From Evansella sp041820985 (GTDB taxonomy: Bacteria; Bacillota; Bacilli; Bacillales; Salisediminibacteriaceae): a stretch of DNA of 64,000 bases. The notes under the pieces are model-generated. The model searched no databases. It was not told the DNA's origin and saw only the letters and a program-made list of their open reading frames with translations. Shown in pieces: positions 32,167 to 39,922 of the stretch. The translations under genes and the position numbers were made by a program. The stretch lies in NCBI RefSeq assembly GCF_041820985.1, contig NZ_JBGUAU010000025.1, positions 12,775 to 76,774 of the forward strand, given 5' to 3'. Positions within the stretch are counted from its first letter, which is position 1; each line of letters opens with the position of its first letter.

Positions 32167-32880
32167 TTATTCATTTTTAGGTAGAACAATTGTTGTATAC
32201 GTACAAGCCATTTCATTTTTTTGAAACATTCTCGACTCTTCCTTTAGCTTAATTTCACCAAAAAACAACTCGAAAATTCCATTTATCATTGCGTGGTGCA
32301 TTTTACAAACTGCAAAGGTATTCTTAGCTATTTCTTTAAATGTGCAATTATAGATGCGGAAAACGATCTCATTTTTATCATCATCATAGTGAATTTCAGG
32401 ATTTAGCCCTTGGTTTAAAGCTATTTTCTCAATAAATGTAACTTTTTCTTTTGGGTCCATTTGTTGTATATTTTGATCAAGCGACCCTAAGTATGACTTT
32501 GCTGACTCTAGACCAAATCGTCTTCCAGTTTCCACTAATGCCTCTTCACCAGCTTTCCCGAGAGATGCTAACGTTTCAATGGCAATCTCGGAAAGTCTCT
32601 GATAATCACGATATGGGAATTGGAGACTTACTACTTCTTCTGATAGATGATAGAAACGACTTGGTCTTCCACCTTTCCCTGTTTTTTTTGTATCGGATAC
32701 TAGCATGTTAACATCTTCTAATTTTGTTAGATGAAGACGAGCAACGTTAGCATGTATTTTAAATGTATCTGCTATTTCTTGAACTGTTACATCACGATGT
32801 TGACGTGAAACATACTGATAAATTGAAAAGCGTGTAGGGTCTGATAATACACCGGTAATCTTTAAAGTCTGTTGTTCCAT
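32167..32880 (-). CDS. Winged-helix regulator with SufR-like cysteines
   Basis: The 237-residue protein has an N-terminal DNA-binding domain (about 5-80: LSDPTRFSIYQYVSRQHRDV, HANVARLHLTKLED, GKGGRPSRFYHLS) and a C-terminal sensor-like domain. The latter has Cys169, Cys182 and Cys216 (C-x12-C-x33-C). C-x12-C is the start of the SufR iron-sulfur motif, though the third SufR cysteine is not at the usual spacing. It may sense iron-sulfur status or redox. AGGAGTG precedes GTG-ATG; the ATG is taken. No suf genes are near. Confidence 0.75.
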   Translation of the reverse strand: MEQQTLKITGVLSDPTRFSIYQYVSRQHRDVTVQEIADTFKIHANVARLHLTKLEDVNMLVSDTKKTGKGGRPSRFYHLSEEVVSLQFPYRDYQRLSEIAIETLASLGKAGEEALVETGRRFGLESAKSYLGSLDQNIQQMDPKEKVTFIEKIALNQGLNPEIHYDDDKNEIVFRIYNCTFKEIAKNTFAVCKMHHAMINGIFELFFGEIKLKEESRMFQKNEMACTYTTIVLPKNE

Positions 32881-33125
32881 CACGATCCACTCCTATCATT
32901 AACTATTTCTTATTATAGTATAGGTAAAAATAGAAATAAATGCATTTTCAATTTATTAAACTGTTTTATATGAGAAAGTCATAAAATGTTCACGAAAGGA
33001 TCTTAGGTATTTTTTGGAACATTTAGAATAATTTTTATGTTATAGTGGAAAAGTAGATGTTTAAAAGTAAAGGATTAGTGGAAAAGAAAGAGTAATTACT
33101 AATGATTTAAGAGAGGATGTTTCAC

Positions 33126-33566
33126 ATGAGTAAAATGGATACGAAGGATTTTTTAATTGGTACAGTTATTGGAGGAATTTTAGGTGCTTCTGCTGCAATG
33201 TTATTAGCTCCTAAGTCTGGGAAAGAACTACGATCTGATTTAAATGAGAAAGCTTCTACAGCAAAAGACAAAACAGTAGAATTTACAAATACAGCAATGG
33301 AAAAAGGGAATGAATATAGCCAATTAGCTAAAGAAAAGTCAGCACAATGGACACAAGTAGCGAAAGATCAATGGGATAAAGTAGCGGACAAGACCCAAAC
33401 CGTGACGGAAAAAGTAACAAGCATAAGTGAAGAATTATCAAATGACATAAAAGAAATTGTGGAGAACCAAAAAGAAGAAGGAAAGCAATTGGCGGAGGAA
33501 GTAGTAAATGAAATAGAAGATACAAAAGAAAAATTGAAAGATGATCTAGAGGAAGTAAAAAATTAA
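33126..33566 (+). CDS. YtxH-domain general-stress type protein
   Basis: The 146-residue protein opens with one glycine-rich membrane helix (FLIGTVIGGILGASAAMLLA) then PKSGKELR, the YtxH signature. A long charged helical tail follows, rich in Lys, Glu and Ala, like LEA/apolipoprotein-type coils. The ATG at 33126 follows AGAGGATG. YtxH proteins are often in the SigB regulon; no convincing SigB promoter was seen here. It ends at a strong terminator shared with tRNA-Gln. Confidence 0.85.
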   Translation: MSKMDTKDFLIGTVIGGILGASAAMLLAPKSGKELRSDLNEKASTAKDKTVEFTNTAMEKGNEYSQLAKEKSAQWTQVAKDQWDKVADKTQTVTEKVTSISEELSNDIKEIVENQKEEGKQLAEEVVNEIEDTKEKLKDDLEEVKN

Positions 33567-33582
33567 ATGGTAAATTAGCGTA

Positions 33583-33617
33583 TTAAAAAAGTGTGACACA
33601 TTGTCACACTTTTTTTA
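33583..33617. terminator. Bidirectional terminator between YtxH gene and tRNA-Gln
   Basis: AAAAAAGTGTGACA pairs with TGTCACACTTTTTTT. A second inverted repeat, GAGTAAACC / GGTTTACTC, lies between it and the tRNA (33624-33662). Confidence 0.85.
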
Positions 33618-33669
33618 GTTGGAGTAAACCGTATTGTTTTGGAACTATTTTGGTTTACTCGGTATGTAT

Positions 33670-33744
33670 TGGCTGGGATGGCAGGATTCGAACCTACGCA
33701 TAACGAAGTCAAAGTCCGTTGCCTTACCACTTGGCTACATCCCA
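33670..33744 (-). tRNA. tRNA-Gln (anticodon TTG)
   Basis: The minus-strand 75-base cloverleaf starts TGGGATGTAGCCAAGTGG, has anticodon stem-loop GGACTTTGACTTC, the T-loop GGTTCGAATCC, and an encoded CCA. It is the only tRNA here and faces the YtxH gene. Confidence 0.95.
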
Positions 33745-33890
33745 TTGAATTAATGGAACAGTATATATGATTGCACGAAAAAAAAAAAATATACATTTTT
33801 TTTTTTTTGAAAAAAAGGATTCCTTAAAAACATGTCGAATTTGTTATTTGATTCACAATATAATTTTAAAAAATGGTGGTGGTATATGGA

Positions 33891-34970
33891 ATGGATGTAG
33901 AAAAGAAAATAAAAGAAATTTTAACAACAGCTGTAAAGTTTCGTGCCTCAGATATTCACTTTGTACCAATGGAAAGAAATGCAGTTATCCGTTTTCGTAT
34001 TGATGGTAACTTAGTTGAAATGGAAAAACTTCCAATATCGTTTATCGTAAAACTCATTAATCATCTAAAGTTCATCTCTAAAATGGATGTTGGTGAGCGT
34101 AGGCGTCCTCAAAATACGTCCATTGATATTTCGCTTGTAAATAAAACGTACTCCATTCGGCTTTCAACTTTTCCTTCAACAGCATATGAAACCCTTGTGA
34201 TTCGTTTATTCCCCTATGAAAATCATCAATCTTTACATCAACTTTCTTTATTTCCTAAACAAGCAATAAAATTACTTAATATGATACGTGCTTCAAATGG
34301 GTTAATAATTATATGTGGCCCTACAGGAACTGGTAAGACAACAACATTATACTCTCTCCTCCACTCGAGCTTTTATGCTTGGAGACGGAATATAATTACA
34401 TTGGAAGATCCAGTAGAACAGAAGCATGGGGATTTTTTACAAATGGAAATAAATGAACGAGCTGGTGTAACTTATGCCAGCGGTCTTCGTAGTCTCCTTC
34501 GACACGATCCAGACATTATTATGATTGGAGAAATAAGAGATGCAGAAACAGCTAAAATGGCTATAAGGTCTGCTTTAACAGGACATCTCGTTTTTTCCAC
34601 TCTTCATAGTAAAAACTCTATTAGTGCTTTAAGAAGGTTACATGAATTAGGGATAAGTGTTATGGATTTGAAGGATACAGTAACGGGAATTGTGGCTCAA
34701 CAATTAGTTAATATAGTTTGTCCATATTGTGGAAGCAGTTGTAGTAAATTTTGTAAAAGAGAACGCACAAGAAGGAGGGGAGCAATATATGAAATCTTGA
34801 CAGACAATAATTTGAGAGATGCAATAGCTTGTTTAGATCACGATGGAAATCACGAGGGAGGAAAGTTGAAAATTACCACTTTAGATAATCTAGTTTGTAA
34901 AGGAATAGCATTAGGGTTTATTCCTGAAGATGAACATAGCATTCCTGAATGGGGTGGTAAAATTAAATGA
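33891..34970 (+). CDS. comGA: Competence pilus assembly ATPase ComGA
   Basis: ComGA is the GspE-type ATPase that powers the DNA-uptake pseudopilus. The 359-residue protein has RASDIHFVP near the start, Walker A GPTGTGKTTTLYS, the Asp box LEDPVEQ, Walker B DIIMIGEIRDAETA, and a zinc tetracysteine CPYCGSSC..FC. The ATG at 33891 (MDVEKK) matches the family start and follows GGTGGTGG; an ATG at 33873 also stands in frame. It is first gene of the comG operon and overlaps comGB by four bases. Confidence 0.95.
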   Translation: MDVEKKIKEILTTAVKFRASDIHFVPMERNAVIRFRIDGNLVEMEKLPISFIVKLINHLKFISKMDVGERRRPQNTSIDISLVNKTYSIRLSTFPSTAYETLVIRLFPYENHQSLHQLSLFPKQAIKLLNMIRASNGLIIICGPTGTGKTTTLYSLLHSSFYAWRRNIITLEDPVEQKHGDFLQMEINERAGVTYASGLRSLLRHDPDIIMIGEIRDAETAKMAIRSALTGHLVFSTLHSKNSISALRRLHELGISVMDLKDTVTGIVAQQLVNIVCPYCGSSCSKFCKRERTRRRGAIYEILTDNNLRDAIACLDHDGNHEGGKLKITTLDNLVCKGIALGFIPEDEHSIPEWGGKIK

Positions 34971-35989
34971 AAAAAATATTTCGTAACGATTTAGAACGAA
35001 GCGATTGGCTTCTTCAGTTAGATGGGCTTTTACAGGAAGGGTTTAGTTTGTCTGAAGCACTTACTTTGTTAGCAACATACCAAACTGGAAAAAAGAAAGA
35101 GTGGTCTATTCACGTCTACGAATCATTATTAGATGGAAATGATTTTTCTAGCCAATTGTTACATGCTGGTTATACGCGTGAAGTAGTAAGTTCTATGTTT
35201 TTCTCGGAAAATTATGGTAATTTGCAAGAAGGGATCAAGAAGGGAGCGGGCATCCTAAAAAATAAATATGATTTAGTAAGTAAAGGTAAAAAACTATTAC
35301 AGTACCCTGTTTTTTTAATAATTCTTTTGCTCGTATTGGTATCAATTTTAGCTGAAGGTGTATTCCCTCAATTTCAAGCCTTTTTTCAGTCGAACAATCA
35401 GCACCTACCGTGGATTACTCAGTTGGTAATTTCTACCGTTACATTCTTCCAATTTCCTTTTTTATTATACTTTCTATTGGTATGTTTTCTTATAGCGGCT
35501 TGTCTGAAAAAAACGTCCATTCATAACAAAAGGAATATTTTGCTTAAAATACCAATAATCAAAGATATTATGAAAACCGTATACACGTACCATTTTGTTT
35601 CTCAATTATCCCCAATTCTAAAAAGTGGACTGTCTTTATTTGAATCATTGAAACTATTAGAGAAGAACTCGAAAGTAGCATTTATCCAAAGTGAGTCTTC
35701 CGTTTTATTACAAGAACTAAGGCAAGGTACTCCTTTCTCAGAAAGTGTACTTAATCGTGGGATGTATGAAACACAATTACCGGCAATGATTCGTCTAGGA
35801 GAAGCAAAAGGTAGTGTAGGTGATGAGTTGGAAAGATACGGAAACTTTTTGATGAGGAAATTATATGAACGTTCAGAACGAGTTTTAATTGTCATGCAGC
35901 CTCTTATATATGGAATAATAGGTTTTATTGTGATGGTGTTATTCTTGTCCATGATGATGCCAATATTTAATATAGTAGATAGCTGGTAA
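34967..35989 (+). CDS. comGB: Competence pilus membrane platform protein ComGB
   Basis: The 340-residue protein is the GspF-type inner-membrane platform for ComGA. It has two repeated cytoplasmic helical domains and three membrane helices (about 110-130, 160-185, 310-335). The motif MIRLGEAKGSVGDELERYGNF is typical of GspF C-domains. Its ATG overlaps the comGA stop (ATGA), so translation is coupled. A 357-base gap before comGC is unusual for this operon. Confidence 0.93.
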   Translation: MKKIFRNDLERSDWLLQLDGLLQEGFSLSEALTLLATYQTGKKKEWSIHVYESLLDGNDFSSQLLHAGYTREVVSSMFFSENYGNLQEGIKKGAGILKNKYDLVSKGKKLLQYPVFLIILLLVLVSILAEGVFPQFQAFFQSNNQHLPWITQLVISTVTFFQFPFLLYFLLVCFLIAACLKKTSIHNKRNILLKIPIIKDIMKTVYTYHFVSQLSPILKSGLSLFESLKLLEKNSKVAFIQSESSVLLQELRQGTPFSESVLNRGMYETQLPAMIRLGEAKGSVGDELERYGNFLMRKLYERSERVLIVMQPLIYGIIGFIVMVLFLSMMMPIFNIVDSW

Positions 35990-35999
35990 GAAAAGGATT

Positions 36000-36031
36000 A
36001 AAAAACCCTCCCTAGTGAGAACTAAGGAGGT
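36000..36031 (-). terminator. Minus-strand terminator inside the comG locus
   Basis: On the minus strand CCTCCTTAGT pairs with ACTAGGGAGG around TCTC, then GTTTTTT. It follows the small minus-strand ORF at 36050. Confidence 0.75.
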
Positions 36032-36049
36032 CATGTTTAAAAATATTTT

Positions 36050-36196
36050 TCACTCATTTCCGACTCTTGTAATTTCATCTTTTAAACTACTTTCGCTTAC
36101 CCATTTTAATAAATTCAATTCTTTTAAAGTGAGTGTTCTGCCTAACCCATCCTTGAATTCTTTTGTTAATTCCGTATAGAGCTGTTGATTAAGCAA
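36050..36196 (-). CDS. Small antisense-oriented ORF between comGB and comGC
   Basis: The 48-residue product (LNQQLYTELTKEFKDGLG..LTLKELNLLKWVSESSLKDE) looks like a soluble two- or three-helix protein. The start would be TTG at 36196 with GGGGGG six bases before it. The intrinsic terminator at 36000-36031 on the same strand supports real transcription. No homologue is recognised. It is the only minus-strand gene inside the otherwise plus-strand comG operon. Confidence 0.5.
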   Translation of the reverse strand: MLNQQLYTELTKEFKDGLGRTLTLKELNLLKWVSESSLKDEITRVGNE

Positions 36197-36346
36197 TAAC
36201 TTCCCCCCAATACAGTTGTTTTGAGTAATTGAATGTAAGTAATATTTATTATTTATTATAGCGTAAATAGTATTAAAATGATATAAATTATCGTTAATTT
36301 ATAATCACATCTTCTAATTTTCATAATATGAAAGGGGTTTATTTTA

Positions 36347-36673
36347 ATGAATATGATAAAGAAATTTCTAACCAAATGGAGAAGAAATGAGTCAGGCTTC
36401 ACATTAATTGAAATGATGATAGTGTTGGTTATCATTTCTACCCTACTTTTAATTGCAGTACCAAATTTATCAAAAAATCAGGATCTTGCTAATAATAAGG
36501 GGTGCGAAGCAACGAAAGACCTAATTCGAGCTCAATTAATTTCCTATGAGATAGAAAAGAACATAAAAGTTACTGATTTGGAAGTCTTAGTAACTGAAGA
36601 GTATGTCGATACAATTATCTGCCCAAATAGTAGTACGAAACTAACGTTAGCGGACTTGTCGAAAAAAAGATGA
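36347..36673 (+). CDS. comGC: Major competence pseudopilin ComGC
   Basis: The 108-residue pre-pseudopilin has the prepilin peptidase site ESG-FTLIEMMIV followed by a hydrophobic helix (LVIISTLLLIAVPNL). Two cysteines (CEATKDL and ICPNSS) can form the disulfide known in ComGC. ComC cuts it and it polymerises into the pseudopilus through the cell wall. AAAGGGG lies before the ATG. It overlaps comGD by four bases. Confidence 0.93.
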   Translation: MNMIKKFLTKWRRNESGFTLIEMMIVLVIISTLLLIAVPNLSKNQDLANNKGCEATKDLIRAQLISYEIEKNIKVTDLEVLVTEEYVDTIICPNSSTKLTLADLSKKR

Positions 36674-37110
36674 TTCGAATGAAAGATCATGGCTATACAT
36701 TATTGGAGATCCTCGTAGTTCTTTTCCTTTTGTCAATTATCCTCCTGATATCTATTCCTAATTTTACTAGATCTATAAATAATAATGATGTAAATTACTT
36801 TTTTGAACAATTGGAAAAGGACTTGTATTCAACTCAAATGAAGGCTATATCAGAAAGTCTAACATTGCGTTTTCTCTTTTCAAACGATACTTCCAAATAC
36901 ACAATTGTACAAGGGATAACACCTTTAGAAGAAAGGCAATTTCCGAAAGGAATGATAGTAGAGAAAGGAACGTTAGGATTAAATGATTTGCGTTTTTTAC
37001 CTGTAGGCACACTTTCAAACTCTGGCTCAATATTTTTTTATTATAAGGAGGATAGGTATGAACTCATTTTTCAATTTGTGAGAGGGCGATTTTATATTGA
37101 AAAAAGATAG
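36670..37110 (+). CDS. comGD: Minor competence pseudopilin ComGD
   Basis: The 146-residue protein has the prepilin signal DHG-YTLLEILVV with helix LFLLSIILLISIPNF, then a beta-rich C-terminal domain ending FQFVRGRFYIEKR. It belongs to the comG operon and overlaps comGC (ATGA) and comGE. Family length is usual. Confidence 0.88.
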   Translation: MIRMKDHGYTLLEILVVLFLLSIILLISIPNFTRSINNNDVNYFFEQLEKDLYSTQMKAISESLTLRFLFSNDTSKYTIVQGITPLEERQFPKGMIVEKGTLGLNDLRFLPVGTLSNSGSIFFYYKEDRYELIFQFVRGRFYIEKR

Positions 37111-37429
37111 TGGTTTTTCTTTCATTGAAATAATGATTTCTCTTGTTATATTTTCAGCGACAGTTTCTATCATTATTCCAGCTATTGTAAAAGTACAGGA
37201 AGAACGTCAGAGTATTAGAGAAGAACGATTGGCTGAAGAAATAATTCAACTAGTAATGTATCGAACTTACGTGGAGAAAGTGCCTTTTTTAAAAGAGGTT
37301 CATGTGAAACATGGAGTAACTTATTCCATTAACGTATCGGAGACCCCAAACTTAGATGGCTTATGTATTTCTTGGGAAGGAGAAAATAGAAGAGAATATG
37401 AAAGATGTTTATATAAACAAAAGAAGTGA
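37097..37429 (+). CDS. comGE: Minor competence pseudopilin ComGE
   Basis: The 110-residue protein has prepilin motif DSG-FSFIEIMIS and one helix. It starts at TTG at 37097, inside the end of comGD, after GAGAGGGCG. The short C-domain carries two cysteines (GLCISW, ERCLY). Position and motif define it, since ComGE is poorly conserved. Confidence 0.8.
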   Translation: MKKDSGFSFIEIMISLVIFSATVSIIIPAIVKVQEERQSIREERLAEEIIQLVMYRTYVEKVPFLKEVHVKHGVTYSINVSETPNLDGLCISWEGENRREYERCLYKQKK

Positions 37430-37859
37430 GTCCGGTATGACACTTATAGAATGTTTGATTAGTATATCCATTTTCTTTCTGATCATTTCTATGATTCCCA
37501 ATGTATATTCCGTTTGGAGACAAGGGGAAGAAAAGAAAATAATATACGAGGAAAAAGTGCTCTTTCTCTTACAATTACAATTGGATTTTCGTAATTCAAC
37601 AGCATATTGGATTAATACAAATGAGACAATTCTCTACTTTAGTAGACCTTCTGATAATGCTACCGTACAATATGAATTATATGAAGATAAAGTAAGAAGA
37701 AGGGTTAATAGAACAGGTCACGAAGTTTTTTTACAGCATGTTAAACGAATAAAATGGAAACAAACAGTTTCAGGTTTGTTGATAACATTAGAAGGCATAG
37801 ATGGATATGTTTATGAGGATTATTTATTTCATCCTAAATTTGTGGGGGAAATAAGATGA
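37398..37859 (+). CDS. comGF: Minor competence pseudopilin ComGF
   Basis: The 153-residue protein has the prepilin site ESG-MTLIECLIS, a hydrophobic helix, and a C-domain like other ComGF (FLLQLQLDFRNSTAYWI; VRRRVNRTGHEVFLQHVKRI). The ATG at 37398 overlaps the comGE end by 32 bases. AAGGAG is 14 bases away, so initiation may rely on coupling. Confidence 0.85.
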   Translation: MKDVYINKRSESGMTLIECLISISIFFLIISMIPNVYSVWRQGEEKKIIYEEKVLFLLQLQLDFRNSTAYWINTNETILYFSRPSDNATVQYELYEDKVRRRVNRTGHEVFLQHVKRIKWKQTVSGLLITLEGIDGYVYEDYLFHPKFVGEIR

Positions 37860-38254
37860 ACATTGTAAAACAATCGAAAGGATATGCCTTATTAATTACC
37901 ATATTTATCATGTTTCTTTTGTCTTCAACCTTTATGCATTATGTTTCCATTTATAGAATGGAAAAGTCTTTTCTTGAAATGGAGCAGGATTGGAATAATC
38001 ATAATCATTTACTAATGACTGCTATGCAAGAGGTGTTATTATTAAAAGAACATGATCGCGGAAATCTAGTTGCAGGGAACATAGATTTACAAACAGGAAC
38101 TGTGAATTACCAAATTGTCTCTAACTCTACAATAGAAAATACTATCTTTCTTTATGTAAAAACAAATGAAGGACAATATCGAGGCGCAAAGTTTACTTAT
38201 AATAATCACACTGGTGAAATATCAAATTGGGTTGAGGGAGCACATATAAAATGA
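37856..38254 (+). CDS. comGG: Competence protein ComGG
   Basis: The 132-residue protein opens with SKG-YALLITIFIMFLLSSTF, like the N-terminal helix of ComGG, which is also a minor pseudopilin-like protein. The rest is variable. It overlaps comGF (ATGA) and shikimate kinase (ATGA), tying all genes to one transcript. Confidence 0.85.
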   Translation: MNIVKQSKGYALLITIFIMFLLSSTFMHYVSIYRMEKSFLEMEQDWNNHNHLLMTAMQEVLLLKEHDRGNLVAGNIDLQTGTVNYQIVSNSTIENTIFLYVKTNEGQYRGAKFTYNNHTGEISNWVEGAHIK

Positions 38255-38754
38255 AAAAGGATATTATTTATTTGATTGGTTTCATGGGTTCAGGAAAGAC
38301 AACGATTGGTAAAGCATTTTCAGTACTGCAAGGTTACACTTTTATAGATCTTGATGAATTTATAAAAGCAAAGCATGGAATGGAAATTCCTCAAATATTT
38401 AAAACTTTCGGAGAACAGGTTTTTCGAGAATGGGAAACTACTGCATTGAAAGAATGTAGTAAAATGGAGAAAGTGCTTATCGCTACTGGTGGAGGAATTA
38501 TTGAAAATCAACGTAATTTTGATGTAATGAATCGTAATGGAGTCATTATTTATTTAAAAGCTGATTTTGATACAATTTATGAACGAATAAAACATGATTC
38601 CAATCGGCCAATCACACAAGAAGGATTAGAAGGTTTAAAGAAACGCTTTAATTTAAGATTACCTAAATATGAACAGGCTAAATTCACAATAGATACTGAA
38701 ACTAAGTCCATTCAACAGACAGTAAGGGAGCTACAAGAAAAAATGGATGTATAA
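38251..38754 (+). CDS. aroK: Shikimate kinase
   Basis: The enzyme phosphorylates shikimate with ATP in aromatic amino acid synthesis. The 167-residue length is usual. Walker A is GFMGSGKTTIG, the shikimate-binding DLDEFI and GEQVFREWE are present, as is the conserved ATGGGIIENQRN and the lid SNRP. It overlaps comGG by four bases, so it is expressed with the comG operon as well as possibly from its own promoter. Confidence 0.93.
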   Translation: MKKDIIYLIGFMGSGKTTIGKAFSVLQGYTFIDLDEFIKAKHGMEIPQIFKTFGEQVFREWETTALKECSKMEKVLIATGGGIIENQRNFDVMNRNGVIIYLKADFDTIYERIKHDSNRPITQEGLEGLKKRFNLRLPKYEQAKFTIDTETKSIQQTVRELQEKMDV

Positions 38755-38813
38755 GATTTATTAGTATTTGGAAAAGATAGTAAAGAGACTATTTTGAAGA
38801 GAGTGTGATTAGG

Positions 38814-39005
38814 TTGAAAACCAATGATTACATTAAATATGTAACTCAACAGTTTGTATCCTATGTTGATCAACCACGAGATGAGAAGATTGCAAAAAGG
38901 AAAGAACGGAAAAATAGTAAAATCCCGAAATCCCAAAGTATGTTTGGGTTAATTCCTTTTGCTATATCTCAGTCAGTTAGTAAGTGGAAAAAATCTTATA
39001 AATAG
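38814..39005 (+). CDS. yqzE: YqzE-like small protein at the end of the comG operon
   Basis: The 63-residue basic protein (LKTNDYIKYVTQQFVSYVDQ, then RDEKIAKRKERKNSK) matches YqzE, which follows comGG in B. subtilis and belongs to the competence regulon. It starts at TTG at 38814. A terminator follows at 39024. Function unknown; the basic C-half may bind membrane or nucleic acid. Confidence 0.75.
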   Translation: MKTNDYIKYVTQQFVSYVDQPRDEKIAKRKERKNSKIPKSQSMFGLIPFAISQSVSKWKKSYK

Positions 39006-39023
39006 TAGAAGTCATACAACAAT

Positions 39024-39066
39024 GGTAGGTACGTATTGGATTTATCCAGTTTACGTACCTATTTTC
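39024..39066 (+). terminator. Terminator at the end of the comG operon
   Basis: TAGGTACGTA pairs with TTACGTACCTA and is followed by TTTT. A second inverted repeat, AACCACCCT / AGGGTGGTT (39094-39129), overlaps the yqhG 3' end. Confidence 0.7.
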
Positions 39067-39111
39067 TATATAGGAAGGCCTTCCAACCTTTGTAACCACC
39101 CTCATACGAAT

Positions 39112-39906
39112 CTATCGCAAAGGGTGGTTGTGAATATAAAATAAACCACCGTTAATAATAGAAATCTCAACTTTTGGTTCATATTGTGATTTTATAGCTT
39201 CCCTTTCTTGATAATATGATTCTGGTTTTTCATCTTCATCATCATAGAAAGCAGATAATAACTGTTCATCCTTCTTTAAACGATTCATTGCTTCCAATGC
39301 CCACGTATGATCCTCTTTTTCTATCTCATTCATTAAGTGTGCTTTCATTCGTTCTATACCAGATTTAGGTTTAATAATGGGACTTACTGTAAAACAGTAA
39401 TTTGGTATTTTTTCCACGAAGTTTCGATGAGAAATTTTATCATGCATATCACGAATCATTTCTCCTGTAATGAGGCTTAAGCCAATAGAAAAGAATTGAT
39501 CTTTTTTATGGTCACACCGATATGACACGGAACCGTTAAGAAGAAGCCAAGGTCTAAGTGGTTCTGTTGCACCCGTGGTCTGAATTGATTCGTATAGTAG
39601 CGATTTGCTACCTAACTCTTTGGAAGTCTGGAAAATTTGATGAAGACGAGGAGAGCCAAAGTGAATAAGCTCTCCCTTTACATCTTCAGGAGCACTATTT
39701 GTGTTTGTAATTAAGGTTAGTCTCATTGGGTTAGGTATACCGTTTATTTTTTCAAGATAGTGCCAGTAGAACGGACGATTCATTAATGCTTTATCCATGT
39801 CAATTGATAACTGTATGTGTAAGTGACCATCTGATTCTTCAAGAATTTCACTTTCATTTTCAATAAAAAAATGCTTTATATAATCGTGAATCTCCGTTTG
39901 ATTCAT
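39112..39906 (-). CDS. yqhG: YqhG-family protein
   Basis: The 264-residue soluble protein matches YqhG, a family known only from Bacillaceae and always next to the yqhH helicase. Features are NQTEIHDYIKHFFIENESEI, FYWHYLEKINGIPNPMRLT and HFGSPRLHQIFQTSKELG. No catalytic motif is visible. The ATG at 39906 follows AAAGGATG and lies 16 bases after the yqhH stop, so the two form one operon. A shared role with the helicase is inference. Confidence 0.8.
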   Translation of the reverse strand: MNQTEIHDYIKHFFIENESEILEESDGHLHIQLSIDMDKALMNRPFYWHYLEKINGIPNPMRLTLITNTNSAPEDVKGELIHFGSPRLHQIFQTSKELGSKSLLYESIQTTGATEPLRPWLLLNGSVSYRCDHKKDQFFSIGLSLITGEMIRDMHDKISHRNFVEKIPNYCFTVSPIIKPKSGIERMKAHLMNEIEKEDHTWALEAMNRLKKDEQLLSAFYDDEDEKPESYYQEREAIKSQYEPKVEISIINGGLFYIHNHPLR

Positions 39907-39922
39907 TGAATATACATCCTTT

